Of a DNA stretch of 38,675 nt, positions 1 through 8,802 are shown one piece after another (the stretch's first letter is position 1; the number at the start of each line of letters is the position of its first letter). Below the pieces are notes generated by a model, which searched no databases, was not told the DNA's origin, and worked only from the letters and a program-made list of their open reading frames with translations. Source of the DNA: Nonomuraea terrae (GTDB lineage Bacteria > Actinomycetota > Actinomycetes > Streptosporangiales > Streptosporangiaceae); assembly GCF_004348995.1 (NCBI RefSeq), contig NZ_SMKQ01000067.1, forward strand, positions 1 to 38,675, given 5' to 3'. The translations under genes were made by a program, and so were the position numbers.

Positions 1-50
1 CCCACCTTCAGACCCCAAGTCCGACAACCCTCCCTCACACCCCGGAAGGA

Positions 51-1253
51 GTGGACCAACTCTTCGCATCCTGGAGCGCCCACGGCGACCGCTTCGCTGC
101 ATCGCGTTCTGTGCCCGGTTACGGCGACAGCGTCGTTCCGCCGAATCCTACGGGCGTCGCCCGGGATGACTCCGGCTCTGTCGGTTTTGTAGCGGATCAG
201 GCTGCCCACGTGGTTTCCCCGGGTTCTCAGGGCTCTGGCCTGGGTGACTCAGGCGCCGGGGGCGCGACGGCGGCCGACCACGACCGCTTCGGCCGGCCAG
301 CTTCCGTTGACGTCGGTCCGAACGACTCAGGTGGCATGAGCTCAGCCCTGGGGCACCGCGACAGCCTGGGCTCTTTCGGTCCCGCACCCTTCGACCTGGA
401 CCATCCGGGCTACCTGCGTCCCGTCGCCATCCACAACGACGACCTCGGTCCTTTCGACACGTCGCCCCATGCATGGAGCGGCGTTGGCTCCTCGGTTTCG
501 TCCGTCCCTCCTGACCCCGTGACCGCGTCCAGCCCCGCGGTGGTGACGCAGCCCAAGAAGAGCCCGGCAGCGGCACCACAGGCCAACAAGGGCCCGGCGG
601 CGGCTCAGACCATGAAGGGATTCACCACTGTTCCCCCGTCCCTCCAGAGATTCCGCACCGCTCTCGCCTCCCAGGGCCCCACGCTGGACCCCGGCAGGCC
701 GGGCCTGCGTGTGCTGCTCGCCATCGGTGTCCTCGCTGCCGCAGTGGCGGCCTTCCTGGTCTGGCAAGCCCAGCCCAGACCGCAGCCCCTTCCGCCACCC
801 ACCCCGATCGTGCCCGCGACTCCATCGCCCACAGCCAAGGTCACCGTGCACGTGGCCGGCAAGATCCGCAAACCAGGCGTCTATCTTCTCCCCTCAGGCG
901 CCCGGGTCACGGACGCGATAGCGGCCGCCGGAGGAGTGTCCCGTGGAGCCTCCATCGGAGGGCTCAACCTGGCCCGACGCCTCATCGACGGCGAACAGAT
1001 CGTCGTGGGCGCCAAACAGCAGCCGGCTGCCCCCGGCTCGCCCGTCGTAGACCCGGCAAGCACCGTACTCGACCTCAACTCCGCCACCGCCGAGCAACTG
1101 GAGCAGCTCCCCGGCGTAGGGGAGGTGCTGGCCGCCCGCATCGTCGAGTTCCGCACCAGCCGCGGCGGCTTCACCGCAGTTGACCAGCTTCGCGAAGTCA
1201 GCGGCATAGGTCCCAAAACGTTCGAAGAAATCAAGCCAAAGGTCCGGATCTGA
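51..1253 (+). CDS. comEA: ComEA-like DNA-binding competence protein
   Basis: This is a membrane-anchored DNA receptor of the ComEA type, which presents double-stranded DNA to the ComEC channel at the cell surface. A long, low-complexity Pro/Ser/Gly-rich N-terminal region (about residues 1-215) precedes one membrane segment (about 219-240, LLAIGVLAAAVAAFLVW). A SLBB-like domain follows (about 264-322, VTVHVAGKIRKPGVYLLPSG). The C-terminus has two helix-hairpin-helix motifs (about 340-400, LPGVGEVLAARI and VSGIGPKTFEEI). The start is uncertain: the GTG at 51 lies directly against an AGGAG, too close for a normal ribosome site, so a nearby start is possible and the window begins only 50 bases upstream. 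The stop is one base before comEC, which indicates an operon. The C-terminal domains are textbook ComEA; the N-terminal half is longer than in the short Bacillus protein, as is common in actinomycetes. Confidence 0.93.
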   Translation: MDQLFASWSAHGDRFAASRSVPGYGDSVVPPNPTGVARDDSGSVGFVADQAAHVVSPGSQGSGLGDSGAGGATAADHDRFGRPASVDVGPNDSGGMSSALGHRDSLGSFGPAPFDLDHPGYLRPVAIHNDDLGPFDTSPHAWSGVGSSVSSVPPDPVTASSPAVVTQPKKSPAAAPQANKGPAAAQTMKGFTTVPPSLQRFRTALASQGPTLDPGRPGLRVLLAIGVLAAAVAAFLVWQAQPRPQPLPPPTPIVPATPSPTAKVTVHVAGKIRKPGVYLLPSGARVTDAIAAAGGVSRGASIGGLNLARRLIDGEQIVVGAKQQPAAPGSPVVDPASTVLDLNSATAEQLEQLPGVGEVLAARIVEFRTSRGGFTAVDQLREVSGIGPKTFEEIKPKVRI

Positions 1254-1254
1254 C

Positions 1255-4200
1255 ATGCCCACCATGCATTCCGAAGAGCACCACAACCGCCGTGCGAGCC
1301 GCTCTCTCGGCACCCCAGGCCCTTCGCAGCACCAAGAGCAACACCCCAACGCCCTTGCAGGCCCTGATCTCGAGGTCCGCGACGGCGCACACCCCTGCTC
1401 GGCGACAAATCACCCGACGCGCCCGGTCGCCTGGCCATACGAGCCCGCCCTCGTCGATCCCGCACCGCCTCGCGCAGCCAAGAGCCCAGCAGGACAGTCC
1501 CGCCCAGCATCAGCAGCCGGTCTGGCGCACTCGGATGACGACCTGGGGAGGGTAGCCCGCCTGGAGGCGGATACACGCTGGAGTGATGGGGCCGGCTGGT
1601 CTCAGCCGGAGGAAAACCGTGGGTGGTCGGCATGCTCAGGACCGGCTCCCGGTTGGGCGCACATGGGCGACGAACGGGGGCGGGGAGGACTTTCAGACGG
1701 GAAGACGTCCTGGGGCCATGGGACCCGCTGGATCCTGCCGGTGGAAGTCTCGGGAAGGCCCGCACACTCAGACGCGGTCACCGCTTGGGTGCGTCCGGAT
1801 GACGGTTGGTCCCGAGGTGACCAGAGCCGTGGGACGGCGCGTCTCGGCGCGGACGTCAGAGCAACGCGGCGCATGCAGGCCGTCGCGCCATCCCAGCCCG
1901 CTCTCGAGAAGAACAACCGCGAACGTGCATGGCCGCTCGCCTTCCCGGCGGTGGCGGCCTGGGGCAGCGCCATGGCATTGCTCGGCTGCTCGGCCGGCAC
2001 CGGCATGATCGTCGCCGTCACCTCGGCCCTCAGTGCTGCTGCGACGGCGTGGCTCGTACGCCCCCGCGTCACCCGTATCGGCTGGCACGACATCACGACC
2101 GGATGGCGCAACATCGCCATCGCCACCCTCATCTGCACGGCGGCCGCCTCCGCGTCGGTCGCCCTGCGAGTGCACGCACTGAGCACCGGCCCGGTGCCCG
2201 AGCTGGCAGACAGCAACGCCTTCATAACCGCAGAGATCGCGCTGACAGACGACCCCGAACGGCGCCCGAACCGAGGCGGACACTTCGCCCAGGACAGCTA
2301 CGTCGCCCGCGCCGCGCTGAAGGTCGTCCAGTACGGCACCAGCCGCCAAACGGTCGACGTCCCCGTAACCGTCTTCGCCATCGGGCGGGCCTGGAGCGGC
2401 TTCCTTCCCAGCCAGCACCTCCAAGTCGCCGGACGCCTCGCCCGCCCCACTGCCGGCACATCGGTGGCGGCCATCCTGTTGGTCCGAGGCCCGCCGAAGG
2501 TCCTGACGCCTCCCTCCGGCCTGCAGACGATGGCGGGCTCTCTCAGAGCAGGGCTCCGGTCCGCCGCCGACGTCCTTCCTCCCGACCAGCGTGGCCTCCT
2601 CCCCGGTTTGGTCGTGGGCGACGTCTCCCGGATGGACCCGCAGGTGACGTCCGACATGAGGGAAGCCGGCCTCAGCCACCTGAACGCCGTAAGCGGCGCA
2701 AACCTGGCAATCGTCGCAGGCGCTACTCTCGCTCTCTCCCGCGTGATCGGCCTCCCGCTGCCGGTGAGAGCCGGGTTCGCGGCTGTGGCGATGCTGGTTT
2801 TCGCCGTCGTCGCCCGTCCGTCGCCGAGCGTCCTCCGCGCCCTTCTCATGGGCCTGGCCGCCGCCGTCGCCATGGGCACGGGCCGCTCCAAGGACGGGGT
2901 GGCCGCCCTGTCGGCGACCGTACTCTTCTTGATCCTTTTCGTCCCCGAACTCGCCCGCTCGTACGGCTTCGCCCTCTCCGTCACGGCCACCGCAGGCATT
3001 CTCATCCTCGCCCCCCGCTGGCGCGACAGACTGTCCCGCTCGAAGGAGAACATCGCCCCACAGGACCCATCCGCGACCTTGCCGCACGTCGACCCGCTCA
3101 CCGCGGCCGACACGGGCCCGCCACCCCCGTACGGTCAGGTCGCCCCTGGTAACGATGACCGGGTCCTGGACGAAGACAACGGTCATCTATTGGACGACGG
3201 CCGGGCAGACGGCCGGGCAGACGGTGGGGCAGACGGTGGGGCACACAGCCGGGTAGACGGCCCGGTGGACGGCCCGGTGGACGGTCGAAGGGCAGAGCGC
3301 CCGTCGCGGCAGCGCGCCTTGCTGCGGCTTCCGCCGTTGCCGCGTTGGGTCGCGGAGGCGGTCGCCGTACCCGCGGCCGCGCAGATGGCCGTGACACCCG
3401 TCCTGGTCCTCATGGCGGGACAGCTGACGCCGGTGGCCGTGGTCGCCAATCTGCTCGTCGCCCCGGCGGTGGCCCCCGCCACGCTGCTCGGCTTCGGCGC
3501 CGCCTTGGTGGCCCCCGTGTGGCCGGACGGCGCTCGGCTGCTCGTCGTCCCGGCCGGTTACGCGGTCGGGTGGATCATCACGGTCGCCCACTGGGCGGTG
3601 GACCTGCCGTTCGCCACCGTGCCATGGCCGGCCGGCCTTCCAGGTCTTGCCCTGCTCGTGCTCGCAGTGCTCGTCGCGATCCCCATCCTGCGCCGCCGCG
3701 CCTGGCGGACCGCCGCGGTGACCGTGGCCGTGGCAGCGCTGGTGGCGGTGCTGGTGATCCGGCCGATCGCCGGTCCCTGGCCGCCCAAGGGATGGCTGAT
3801 GGTGATGTGCGACGTGGGTCAGGGCGACGGCCTGCTCATCGCGGCGGGTCCAGGCCGGGCCGTCGTGGTGGACACAGGGCCCGACCCGGTGATCATGGAC
3901 AAGTGTCTGCGCAGGGTCGGGATCGACGATGTTCCCCTGCTCGTCCTCACCCACGCCCACGCCGACCACGTGGGCGGCATTTCGGGAGTGTTGCGAGACC
4001 GGCGCGTGGGGGCGGTTGTGGTCAGCCCCCACGGAGCCGGCTCGGAAGGCGGGGCACGCATCTCCACCATGCTGGCGGGTCGCCGCATACCAGAATGGAC
4101 GGCCGCCCCGGGCACACGCTGGCGCTTCGGCCCGTCGGAGCTCACCGTCGTCGCCCCGGCTTTCGACTCTGGCACACCGTACGGCTACGGGGAGGGCAGC

Positions 4201-4707
4201 GAGATCAACAACGCGAGCGTGGTCCTCCACGTACGCTGGCGTTCCGGCTCCGCCCTGCTGGGCGGCGACCTGGAAACCGAGGCACAGGACGACCTCCTGC
4301 GCCGGTTCCCGGTACGCGCGGACATCCTCAAAACGCCGCACCACGGATCGAACCGGCAGTCTCCAGAGTTCCTGGGCTCCCTCGGCGCACGGGCGGCCTT
4401 GATCAGCGTGGGGGCCGGCAACGACTACGGTCACCCTGCCCCATCCACGCTCGGCCTCCTACGCCGACTCGGGCTCACCGTCTACCGCACCGACCAGTCG
4501 GGCGATCTCGCCGTAGTGGAGGGTGCAGACGGAATGGCGGTGATCCCCCGTGGCCGTGACTTCGGTTTTCGCGCAGCCGGTGACGGCCACGGTGGTGCGA
4601 CAGGGGTGGGGCGCGGCCTGGCCGCCCACCTGTGGAGGCACCGCTGCACAAGGTCGAAGCACCGGTGCGCACCATCGGCCGCGATGCCACCGAGCCCGAT
4701 GACCTGA
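1255..4707 (+). CDS. comEC: ComEC/Rec2 DNA uptake channel with MBL domain
   Basis: This polytopic membrane protein is the DNA translocation channel of natural transformation. Residues 1 to about 220 are a low-complexity extension. The first membrane segments start near 226. The Competence domain holds HLNAVSGANLAIV (about residues 475-487), the counterpart of the family's H-L-x-A-[IV]-S-G signature. Further helices follow, then a metallo-beta-lactamase domain with DVGQGDG (about 851), THAHADHVGG (899-908), LLGGDLE (about 1001) and TPHHGSN (about 1026). Seven 12-bp repeats code DGRA/DGGA/DGPV units at residues 648-675, between the two membrane halves. The C-terminal tail after about residue 1110 is unlike the family and runs into a duplicated segment downstream. 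The ATG at 1255 couples it to comEA, but the true start could be later because the first 200 residues look disordered. At 1150 aa it is long; ComEC proteins are usually 700-850 aa. Confidence 0.93.
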   Translation: MPTMHSEEHHNRRASRSLGTPGPSQHQEQHPNALAGPDLEVRDGAHPCSATNHPTRPVAWPYEPALVDPAPPRAAKSPAGQSRPASAAGLAHSDDDLGRVARLEADTRWSDGAGWSQPEENRGWSACSGPAPGWAHMGDERGRGGLSDGKTSWGHGTRWILPVEVSGRPAHSDAVTAWVRPDDGWSRGDQSRGTARLGADVRATRRMQAVAPSQPALEKNNRERAWPLAFPAVAAWGSAMALLGCSAGTGMIVAVTSALSAAATAWLVRPRVTRIGWHDITTGWRNIAIATLICTAAASASVALRVHALSTGPVPELADSNAFITAEIALTDDPERRPNRGGHFAQDSYVARAALKVVQYGTSRQTVDVPVTVFAIGRAWSGFLPSQHLQVAGRLARPTAGTSVAAILLVRGPPKVLTPPSGLQTMAGSLRAGLRSAADVLPPDQRGLLPGLVVGDVSRMDPQVTSDMREAGLSHLNAVSGANLAIVAGATLALSRVIGLPLPVRAGFAAVAMLVFAVVARPSPSVLRALLMGLAAAVAMGTGRSKDGVAALSATVLFLILFVPELARSYGFALSVTATAGILILAPRWRDRLSRSKENIAPQDPSATLPHVDPLTAADTGPPPPYGQVAPGNDDRVLDEDNGHLLDDGRADGRADGGADGGAHSRVDGPVDGPVDGRRAERPSRQRALLRLPPLPRWVAEAVAVPAAAQMAVTPVLVLMAGQLTPVAVVANLLVAPAVAPATLLGFGAALVAPVWPDGARLLVVPAGYAVGWIITVAHWAVDLPFATVPWPAGLPGLALLVLAVLVAIPILRRRAWRTAAVTVAVAALVAVLVIRPIAGPWPPKGWLMVMCDVGQGDGLLIAAGPGRAVVVDTGPDPVIMDKCLRRVGIDDVPLLVLTHAHADHVGGISGVLRDRRVGAVVVSPHGAGSEGGARISTMLAGRRIPEWTAAPGTRWRFGPSELTVVAPAFDSGTPYGYGEGSEINNASVVLHVRWRSGSALLGGDLETEAQDDLLRRFPVRADILKTPHHGSNRQSPEFLGSLGARAALISVGAGNDYGHPAPSTLGLLRRLGLTVYRTDQSGDLAVVEGADGMAVIPRGRDFGFRAAGDGHGGATGVGRGLAAHLWRHRCTRSKHRCAPSAAMPPSPMT
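3196..3279 (+). repeat. Seven-copy 12-bp in-frame tandem repeat in comEC
   Basis: Seven 12-bp units run head to tail: GACGGCCGGGCA twice, GACGGTGGGGCA twice, CACAGCCGGGTA once, GACGGCCCGGTG twice, with a partial eighth starting at 3280. Each unit equals four codons (DGRA, DGGA, HSRV, DGPV). Adjacent identical pairs suggest recent slippage. The repeat lies in a hydrophilic loop between ComEC membrane segments, so length changes would be tolerated. Confidence 0.95.
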
Positions 4708-4816
4708 TGGTCATGATCATTCAAAGGGGAGGGTGCGGCCCGGCCGCCGTTCGCGTGCTGGGGCACCGTTGCACAAAAGCACAATATCGGTGTGCACGGT
4801 CGACCGCGGCGCCACC
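4637..4816 (+). repeat. Direct duplication, two 55-bp copies after comEC
   Basis: Copy 1 is 4637-4691 and copy 2 is 4762-4816. They align without gaps at about 40 of 55 positions; both open with GGCACCG and end with GCCACC. Each copy lies in the same phase of its own open frame and codes for a related peptide (APLHK, then a V-x-T-x-x-R-x-A-T pattern). Copy 1 overlaps the 3' end of comEC in another frame. This looks like an old tandem duplication of the start of a small gene, of which the downstream copy still opens a long frame. Confidence 0.6.
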
Positions 4817-5050
4817 CGGCCCCAGTTCCTGGAGGTCAAGAACGGCATCGATCAGACGCTGGAGCAGCCAGACCTTACGGACGGGGAACGTCAGACACTC
4901 GAAGGAGACAGGGACGCTGTCATCGCGCTCGCCGAACGCGTCGCCAACATCCTCACCCCGGCTGGCCCCACGCCTGAGGAACTCTGTGCGCAACCGGCCT
5001 TCATCCCGCTCACGGTTCTGCGAGATCTCCTGCCTGGAGGTTCAGCATGA
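4733..5050 (+). CDS. Small hypothetical protein
   Basis: I do not recognise this 105-aa protein. From about residue 20 on it reads like a real soluble helical protein rich in Glu, Asp and Leu (NGIDQTLEQPDLTDGERQTL, then ALAERVANILTPAGPTPEEL). The first 10-20 residues include the duplicated APLHK segment, so the start is unsure; GTG codons at 4733 and 4793 are both possible. Its stop overlaps a following ATG in ATGA, hinting at a coupled second small gene. It may be a leftover of a larger gene that was duplicated and broken here. Confidence 0.4.
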   Translation: MRPGRRSRAGAPLHKSTISVCTVDRGATRPQFLEVKNGIDQTLEQPDLTDGERQTLEGDRDAVIALAERVANILTPAGPTPEELCAQPAFIPLTVLRDLLPGGSA

Positions 5051-5169
5051 GCGAGCAGGTCACCCACTCGCCAGGCAGGAACCTCAGCTACGCCGCGATG
5101 TCCGGCAGTTTCGGGACCCCGACGAACCGGCGTGGGACGAGGACGTCTGTCATCCGTCGCTCGGTATGA
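5047..5169 (+). CDS. Tiny ORF, probably frameshifted remnant
   Basis: A 40-codon frame starts in the ATGA overlap with the preceding small gene and begins MSEQVTHSPGRNLSYAAM. After about residue 20 the protein becomes Arg/Thr-rich and noncoding in character, while the +1 frame over the same bases reads QFRDPDEPAWDEDV, which looks more like real protein. I infer a partner of the upstream gene truncated by a frameshift. No family is recognised. Confidence 0.25.
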   Translation: MSEQVTHSPGRNLSYAAMSGSFGTPTNRRGTRTSVIRRSV

Positions 5170-5448
5170 GCATCACTCACTGGGATCAAGCACGTCGGGA
5201 CCAAAACCCTGTGGGGACAAGCGACACGATCGTGAGTATGACGAGGTGTTCGGCATCGTGGCCCTCGCCCGCCCGCGGGCACGCAGTGCCGGGCTGATCG
5301 ATCGTGCCCCGTGCTGGAAGAGCGCTGTCGTCCTCGTCTGCCAAGACAGCACCGCCCTCCGGGGACTGCGATGGCGGGCCGTCGGTGGTCAACTCCGCGG
5401 GAACATTTGTCCAAGACTGATGGTCGGCCGCCCGTGCATAGTCTGCGC
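5170..5448. other. Gap with no supported gene
   Basis: The 279 bases before the alpha/beta hydrolase carry only unconvincing frames on either strand. The last part holds TAGTCT at 5439-5444, a possible -10 box just before the hydrolase start codon. No repeat or RNA gene is visible. Confidence 0.5.
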
Positions 5449-6258
5449 ATGAGTACGTACGACATTGAGCACTCGCATGGGATGCACGTGGTCCATGACG
5501 GCCCGCGGCAGGCACCGCCCTTGTTGCTCATCCACGGATCGGGGGCCTCGGGCGGCTTCTGGAGCCCGGTGGTCCCGGCACTGGCCGGCCACCATCACGT
5601 CATCCGGGTCGACCTCCCGGGCTGCGGCCAGTCCCCGCCCGCGCCGTCGTACGACGTGCCTGCGCAGGCGGGCCAGGTGGCGGCGCTGCTGGACGACCTC
5701 GGCCTTCGTCACGTCGCCGCGGTCGGGCACTCCAGCGGCGGCTACGTCGCCACCGCGCTTGCCGAACAACGTCCCGACCTCGTTGGTTCGCTTGCACTGA
5801 TCAGCAGCGGCCCAAGTCAGGATGCGCTCCTTCGGCAACCGTTCATCCTTCGGGTCCTGCTGGCCCCGCCTTTGGGCCCGCTCCTGTGGTCGAGGCGTTC
5901 GGATGCGATGATCCGCAGGGGGATCAGCGCGACGGCCGCTCGCCCGGTGGACCTCCCGGACGACGTGGTTGCCGACGTACGGGGCATCACCTACCGCGTG
6001 ATGAGGACGGTGCTGCGCCGGAACACCGCGTACATCGCCGAGCGAAGCGTGCCGGAGCGTCTCGCCGCCCTCGAGGTCCGCGTGCTGGTGATCTTCGGCG
6101 CTGCCGACTCCCGTTGGGAGCTGTCGTCGGCGCACCAGTACGACGCGGTGCCGAACGCGCGCGTCGAGCTGCTGCCCGGCGTCGGGCACCTACCCATGTT
6201 GGAAGCGCCCGAGACGACCGGCAAACTGCTGCTGGCCTTCACGGCAACGGGCCGCTGA
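5449..6258 (+). CDS. Alpha/beta hydrolase
   Basis: A 269-aa cytoplasmic alpha/beta hydrolase of the esterase, haloalkane-dehalogenase or MhpC type; the substrate is unknown. The oxyanion-hole motif HGSGASGGFW lies at residues 29-38, the nucleophile elbow GHSSGG at 93-98 (Ser95), the acid in FGAAD (Asp220) and the catalytic His in GVGHLPML (His247). All triad positions are in the expected order and the length is normal. The frame is open further upstream, but the ATG at 5449 (MSTYDIEH) gives a normal N-terminus and sits just after a possible -10 box, so a leaderless message is likely. The next gene downstream, an AraC-type regulator, could be functionally linked. Confidence 0.9.
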   Translation: MSTYDIEHSHGMHVVHDGPRQAPPLLLIHGSGASGGFWSPVVPALAGHHHVIRVDLPGCGQSPPAPSYDVPAQAGQVAALLDDLGLRHVAAVGHSSGGYVATALAEQRPDLVGSLALISSGPSQDALLRQPFILRVLLAPPLGPLLWSRRSDAMIRRGISATAARPVDLPDDVVADVRGITYRVMRTVLRRNTAYIAERSVPERLAALEVRVLVIFGAADSRWELSSAHQYDAVPNARVELLPGVGHLPMLEAPETTGKLLLAFTATGR

Positions 6259-6295
6259 CAGCCCACCGATGATCCCTGAAGCCTAGACTGGTCAC

Positions 6296-7180
6296 GTGTT
6301 GTCGACCGGGACGCCACTTGACCGGGCGTGGGTGGACGTCGCAGTCCCACGCCCGTCGGTTCGGCTGCCGGGGGTCAGCATGGCCGGGTTCCGCCACCGC
6401 GTCCCGGCCTTTGTGGACATCGCCATGGTCGCGTACCCGTCCGTCACCCTGCTCGTCGATCTGAGCGAGGGAGAAGGCGTCGTCTACGAAAACCATGGCC
6501 GGCACGAGCGCGGCAGTGTCGTCGTCGGGCTCCTTCCCGGCGATCTTCGGGCAACTGGCTGGGGAGTCGGCGAGTGCCTCCAGATCCGGCTGGAGCCGGT
6601 CGCGGCGGCTGCGTTGTTCGGCGCATCGACCGAGCTCAGCGGGACGGTGGTAGCCCTTGAGGATGTCTGGGGCCGCGACGCCGGGCAAGCCGAGGACAGG
6701 CTGCGCGCCGCCGCGTCGTGGGACGAACGGTTCACGATCGCGGTGGACATCCTCGGCCGGCTGCTGGGCACCTACCCACCGGTCGATCCGCAGGTCGCCT
6801 ACGCCTGGCGGCGGACGCTCACCAGCCGGGGGCGGGTGCGGGTCGACGGACTGGCGGACGAGGTCGGCTGGAGCCGCAAGCGCCTGTGGTCCCGCTTCCG
6901 CTCCCAGCTCGGCATCACACCCAAACGCGCTGCCCGACTGGTGCGCTTCGACCACGCCGCCCACCTTCTCGCGGCGGGTCACGCCGCCTCCCGCGTTGCC
7001 ACCGAGAGCGGCTACGTCGACCAGTCCCACCTCCACCGCGAGGTCACGACGTTTGCCGGGCTCACGCCCACGGCCCTGGCCGTCGCGCCGTGGCTCGCGG
7101 TCGACGGCGTCGCGTGGCCGGCTTCATCGCCAAGCCGGCGCGTTGCGAAGGGTGGCGAACGCGTCCCCGACCTTCGTTGA
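6296..7180 (+). CDS. AraC-family transcriptional regulator
   Basis: A 294-aa regulator. The N-terminal part (about 1-150) is a ligand-sensing region of unclear fold. The C-terminal part (about 190-275) is an AraC-type double helix-turn-helix: VDGLADEVGWSRKRLWSRFR is the first reader helix and SRVATESGYVDQSHLHREV the second, followed by the usual F-x-G-L-T-P tail (FAGLTPTAL). The GTG at 6296 is preceded by TAGACT (6284-6289), a good -10 box 6 nt away, so the message is probably leaderless. It lies 37 bp after the alpha/beta hydrolase on the same strand and may regulate it or a lost neighbour. Confidence 0.9.
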   Translation: MLSTGTPLDRAWVDVAVPRPSVRLPGVSMAGFRHRVPAFVDIAMVAYPSVTLLVDLSEGEGVVYENHGRHERGSVVVGLLPGDLRATGWGVGECLQIRLEPVAAAALFGASTELSGTVVALEDVWGRDAGQAEDRLRAAASWDERFTIAVDILGRLLGTYPPVDPQVAYAWRRTLTSRGRVRVDGLADEVGWSRKRLWSRFRSQLGITPKRAARLVRFDHAAHLLAAGHAASRVATESGYVDQSHLHREVTTFAGLTPTALAVAPWLAVDGVAWPASSPSRRVAKGGERVPDLR

Positions 7181-7411
7181 ACAGCTTGCCTACACGATGC
7201 GGCTGCCACGCGTTACGCAGATGGAGGAACGCGCCGCGTCAGGGCAGTGTCGTCAAAGTCCCCGGGGAGGTTCGCCGGTCGTGGCTACATCTCGAGAACT
7301 TCCTGCCCGGCAGTTGCCGCGAGGAGTGTGATGCCGGCGACGGGGCGCGACTCATCCAGATGCTGGCCGCCATGTCGAGTATCACGGCGTCAGCACGGGC
7401 ATGGCCGGAGA
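7181..7411. other. Gap with no supported gene
   Basis: Between the AraC gene and the SDR remnant no frame on either strand resembles a protein family. It is probably decayed sequence of the same age as the SDR remnant. Confidence 0.4.
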
Positions 7412-7690
7412 TCATCGGTCAGCACATATCGCCGTGTTCATACTCATCGGCAGTGACGTTCTGTGCTCGCGAGTACGACGAGTTGGCTCGCCACGCAGTT
7501 GCAGCGGCCCGTCGGGAACGACGTAGCTGCCGCCGGGCAGATCTGGCATGGTCGCTGCGTACAGGGAGGTCTTCGCGCCTTCCGGCGTGGGCCTGAAGGC
7601 CACGCGCACCAGCAGGCGGGACAGCCGTCCTCTGCCGCTGTTGGCGCCCCCGGTGAGCACGTTGGTGGCGGGTGAGCCCGGGCGCGACGG
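7412..7690 (-). pseudogene. Short-chain dehydrogenase, C-terminal remnant
   Basis: On the minus strand the frame reads PGSPATNVLTGG, then RLLVRVAFRPTPEGAKTSLY and AATMPDLPGGSYVVPDGPLQ, then LRGEPTRR. This is the C-terminal third of an SDR of the light-dependent protochlorophyllide reductase-like group (HPG-x-x-x-TN, then LYAAT-P-GG-Y-GPDG). The Rossmann motif and the Y-x-x-x-K active site are absent. Upstream (minus sense, above 7690) the sequence does not continue as SDR in any frame, so most of the gene is gone. The reading frame also runs past the normal end. Confidence 0.7.
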
Positions 7691-7902
7691 CCGCGCGGCC
7701 CGCCAGCAGGGCGTCGATCCCGATCTCGCCGTGCGAACTGTCATTGATGCGGACATCGAGGATGGTGTCGGCCATGATGCGGGCCGGCATGCTGCAACTC
7801 ATCGTCGTGCTCACACAGACCGGGCCCGCGAGCACAGCACGTTCAGGAGCCGGTGGTGGAGCGAGTCACCACCCGCGTGCAACGCATGGCAGGATCGCGG
7901 CC

Positions 7903-8802
7903 ATGTCTCTCAGCGTTCCCCGCCTCCGGATCGGCTCGACCGAGATCATCGCGCTCGCCGATGGCGAGGGCCCATTCTTCTCCCCGCGCGCCGAGGCCTT
8001 CCCCGAGGCAACGGCCGCTCAGTGGGCCGAGGCCGACCGCTACGACCCGGGCGCGGTCGACGCCGAGGGCCGCTGGCGGCTCCAGTTCCGCGCGTACGCG
8101 ATCCACAGCGACAAGGGCCTCACCATCGTGGACGCCGGGATCGGTCCGGCGGACGGCCCGGCCGTCTCGTGGGCGCCCGTGCCCGGTGCGCTTCCCGAGT
8201 CGCTCGCCACCGCGGGCATCGACCCGGCCGAGGTCGACACCGTGGTGCTCACGCATCTGCACACCGACCACGTCGGATGGGCGGTCGTGACCGAGGCGGC
8301 CGTCCCATCAGCGGGCGGCGCGGTGGACGTCAACGCTTCGACCGGCAGCGCGGTGGCCGGCGTCCCTGCGCCCGGCAGCGCGACCAGCGACCGCCGCCCC
8401 TACTTCCCGAACGCCGAATACCTGCTCCAGCGGGCCGAGTTCGACGCCCTCGACGCGCTCAACCCGCAGCTTCGCGAGACCCTCACCGACCCGCTCGCGG
8501 CGGCTGGTCGGCTCCGGCTCCTCGACGGGGACACGCCGCTACGCGCCGGGCGCACGGTCGCCACGCCCGGTCACACGCCCGGGCACCAGAGCGTGCTGGT
8601 CGCCGACGGGCGCGAGCTGGCGCTCGTCACCGGCGACCTCCTGGTGCACGCACTCCAGCTGCTCCACCCCGAGCTCGCCTACTCGCACGAGATCGACCCT
8701 GAGGCGGCCAGGCGCTCAAGGGAGCGCATGTTCGCCCGCGAAACCGCCACCAGGCTGCACCTGGCGACACCGCATCTGACGGAGCCGTTCATCTCGGCGT
8801 GA
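7903..8802 (+). CDS. MBL-fold metallo-hydrolase
   Basis: A 299-aa metallo-beta-lactamase-fold hydrolase, closest in layout to the lactonase (AiiA-like) or general MBL group. Metal ligands are visible: H-x-H-x-D-H as THLHTDHVGW (His118, His120, Asp122, His123), a later His in TPGHTPGH (His224 or His228) and Asp245 in VTGDLLVH. There is no signal peptide, so it should be cytoplasmic. The frame is open to 7672, but the ATG at 7903 starts a normal N-terminus (MSLSVPRLRIGSTEI) and CAGGAT at 7890-7895 is a plausible -10 box 7 nt before it. The substrate cannot be told from sequence. Confidence 0.9.
   Translation: MSLSVPRLRIGSTEIIALADGEGPFFSPRAEAFPEATAAQWAEADRYDPGAVDAEGRWRLQFRAYAIHSDKGLTIVDAGIGPADGPAVSWAPVPGALPESLATAGIDPAEVDTVVLTHLHTDHVGWAVVTEAAVPSAGGAVDVNASTGSAVAGVPAPGSATSDRRPYFPNAEYLLQRAEFDALDALNPQLRETLTDPLAAAGRLRLLDGDTPLRAGRTVATPGHTPGHQSVLVADGRELALVTGDLLVHALQLLHPELAYSHEIDPEAARRSRERMFARETATRLHLATPHLTEPFISA

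Noticed and set aside
1768..3186. A 472-aa open frame on the minus strand inside comEC
   Set aside because: It is Gly/Arg/Asp-rich, typical of antisense frames in high-GC DNA, and lies entirely over a clear ComEC domain.
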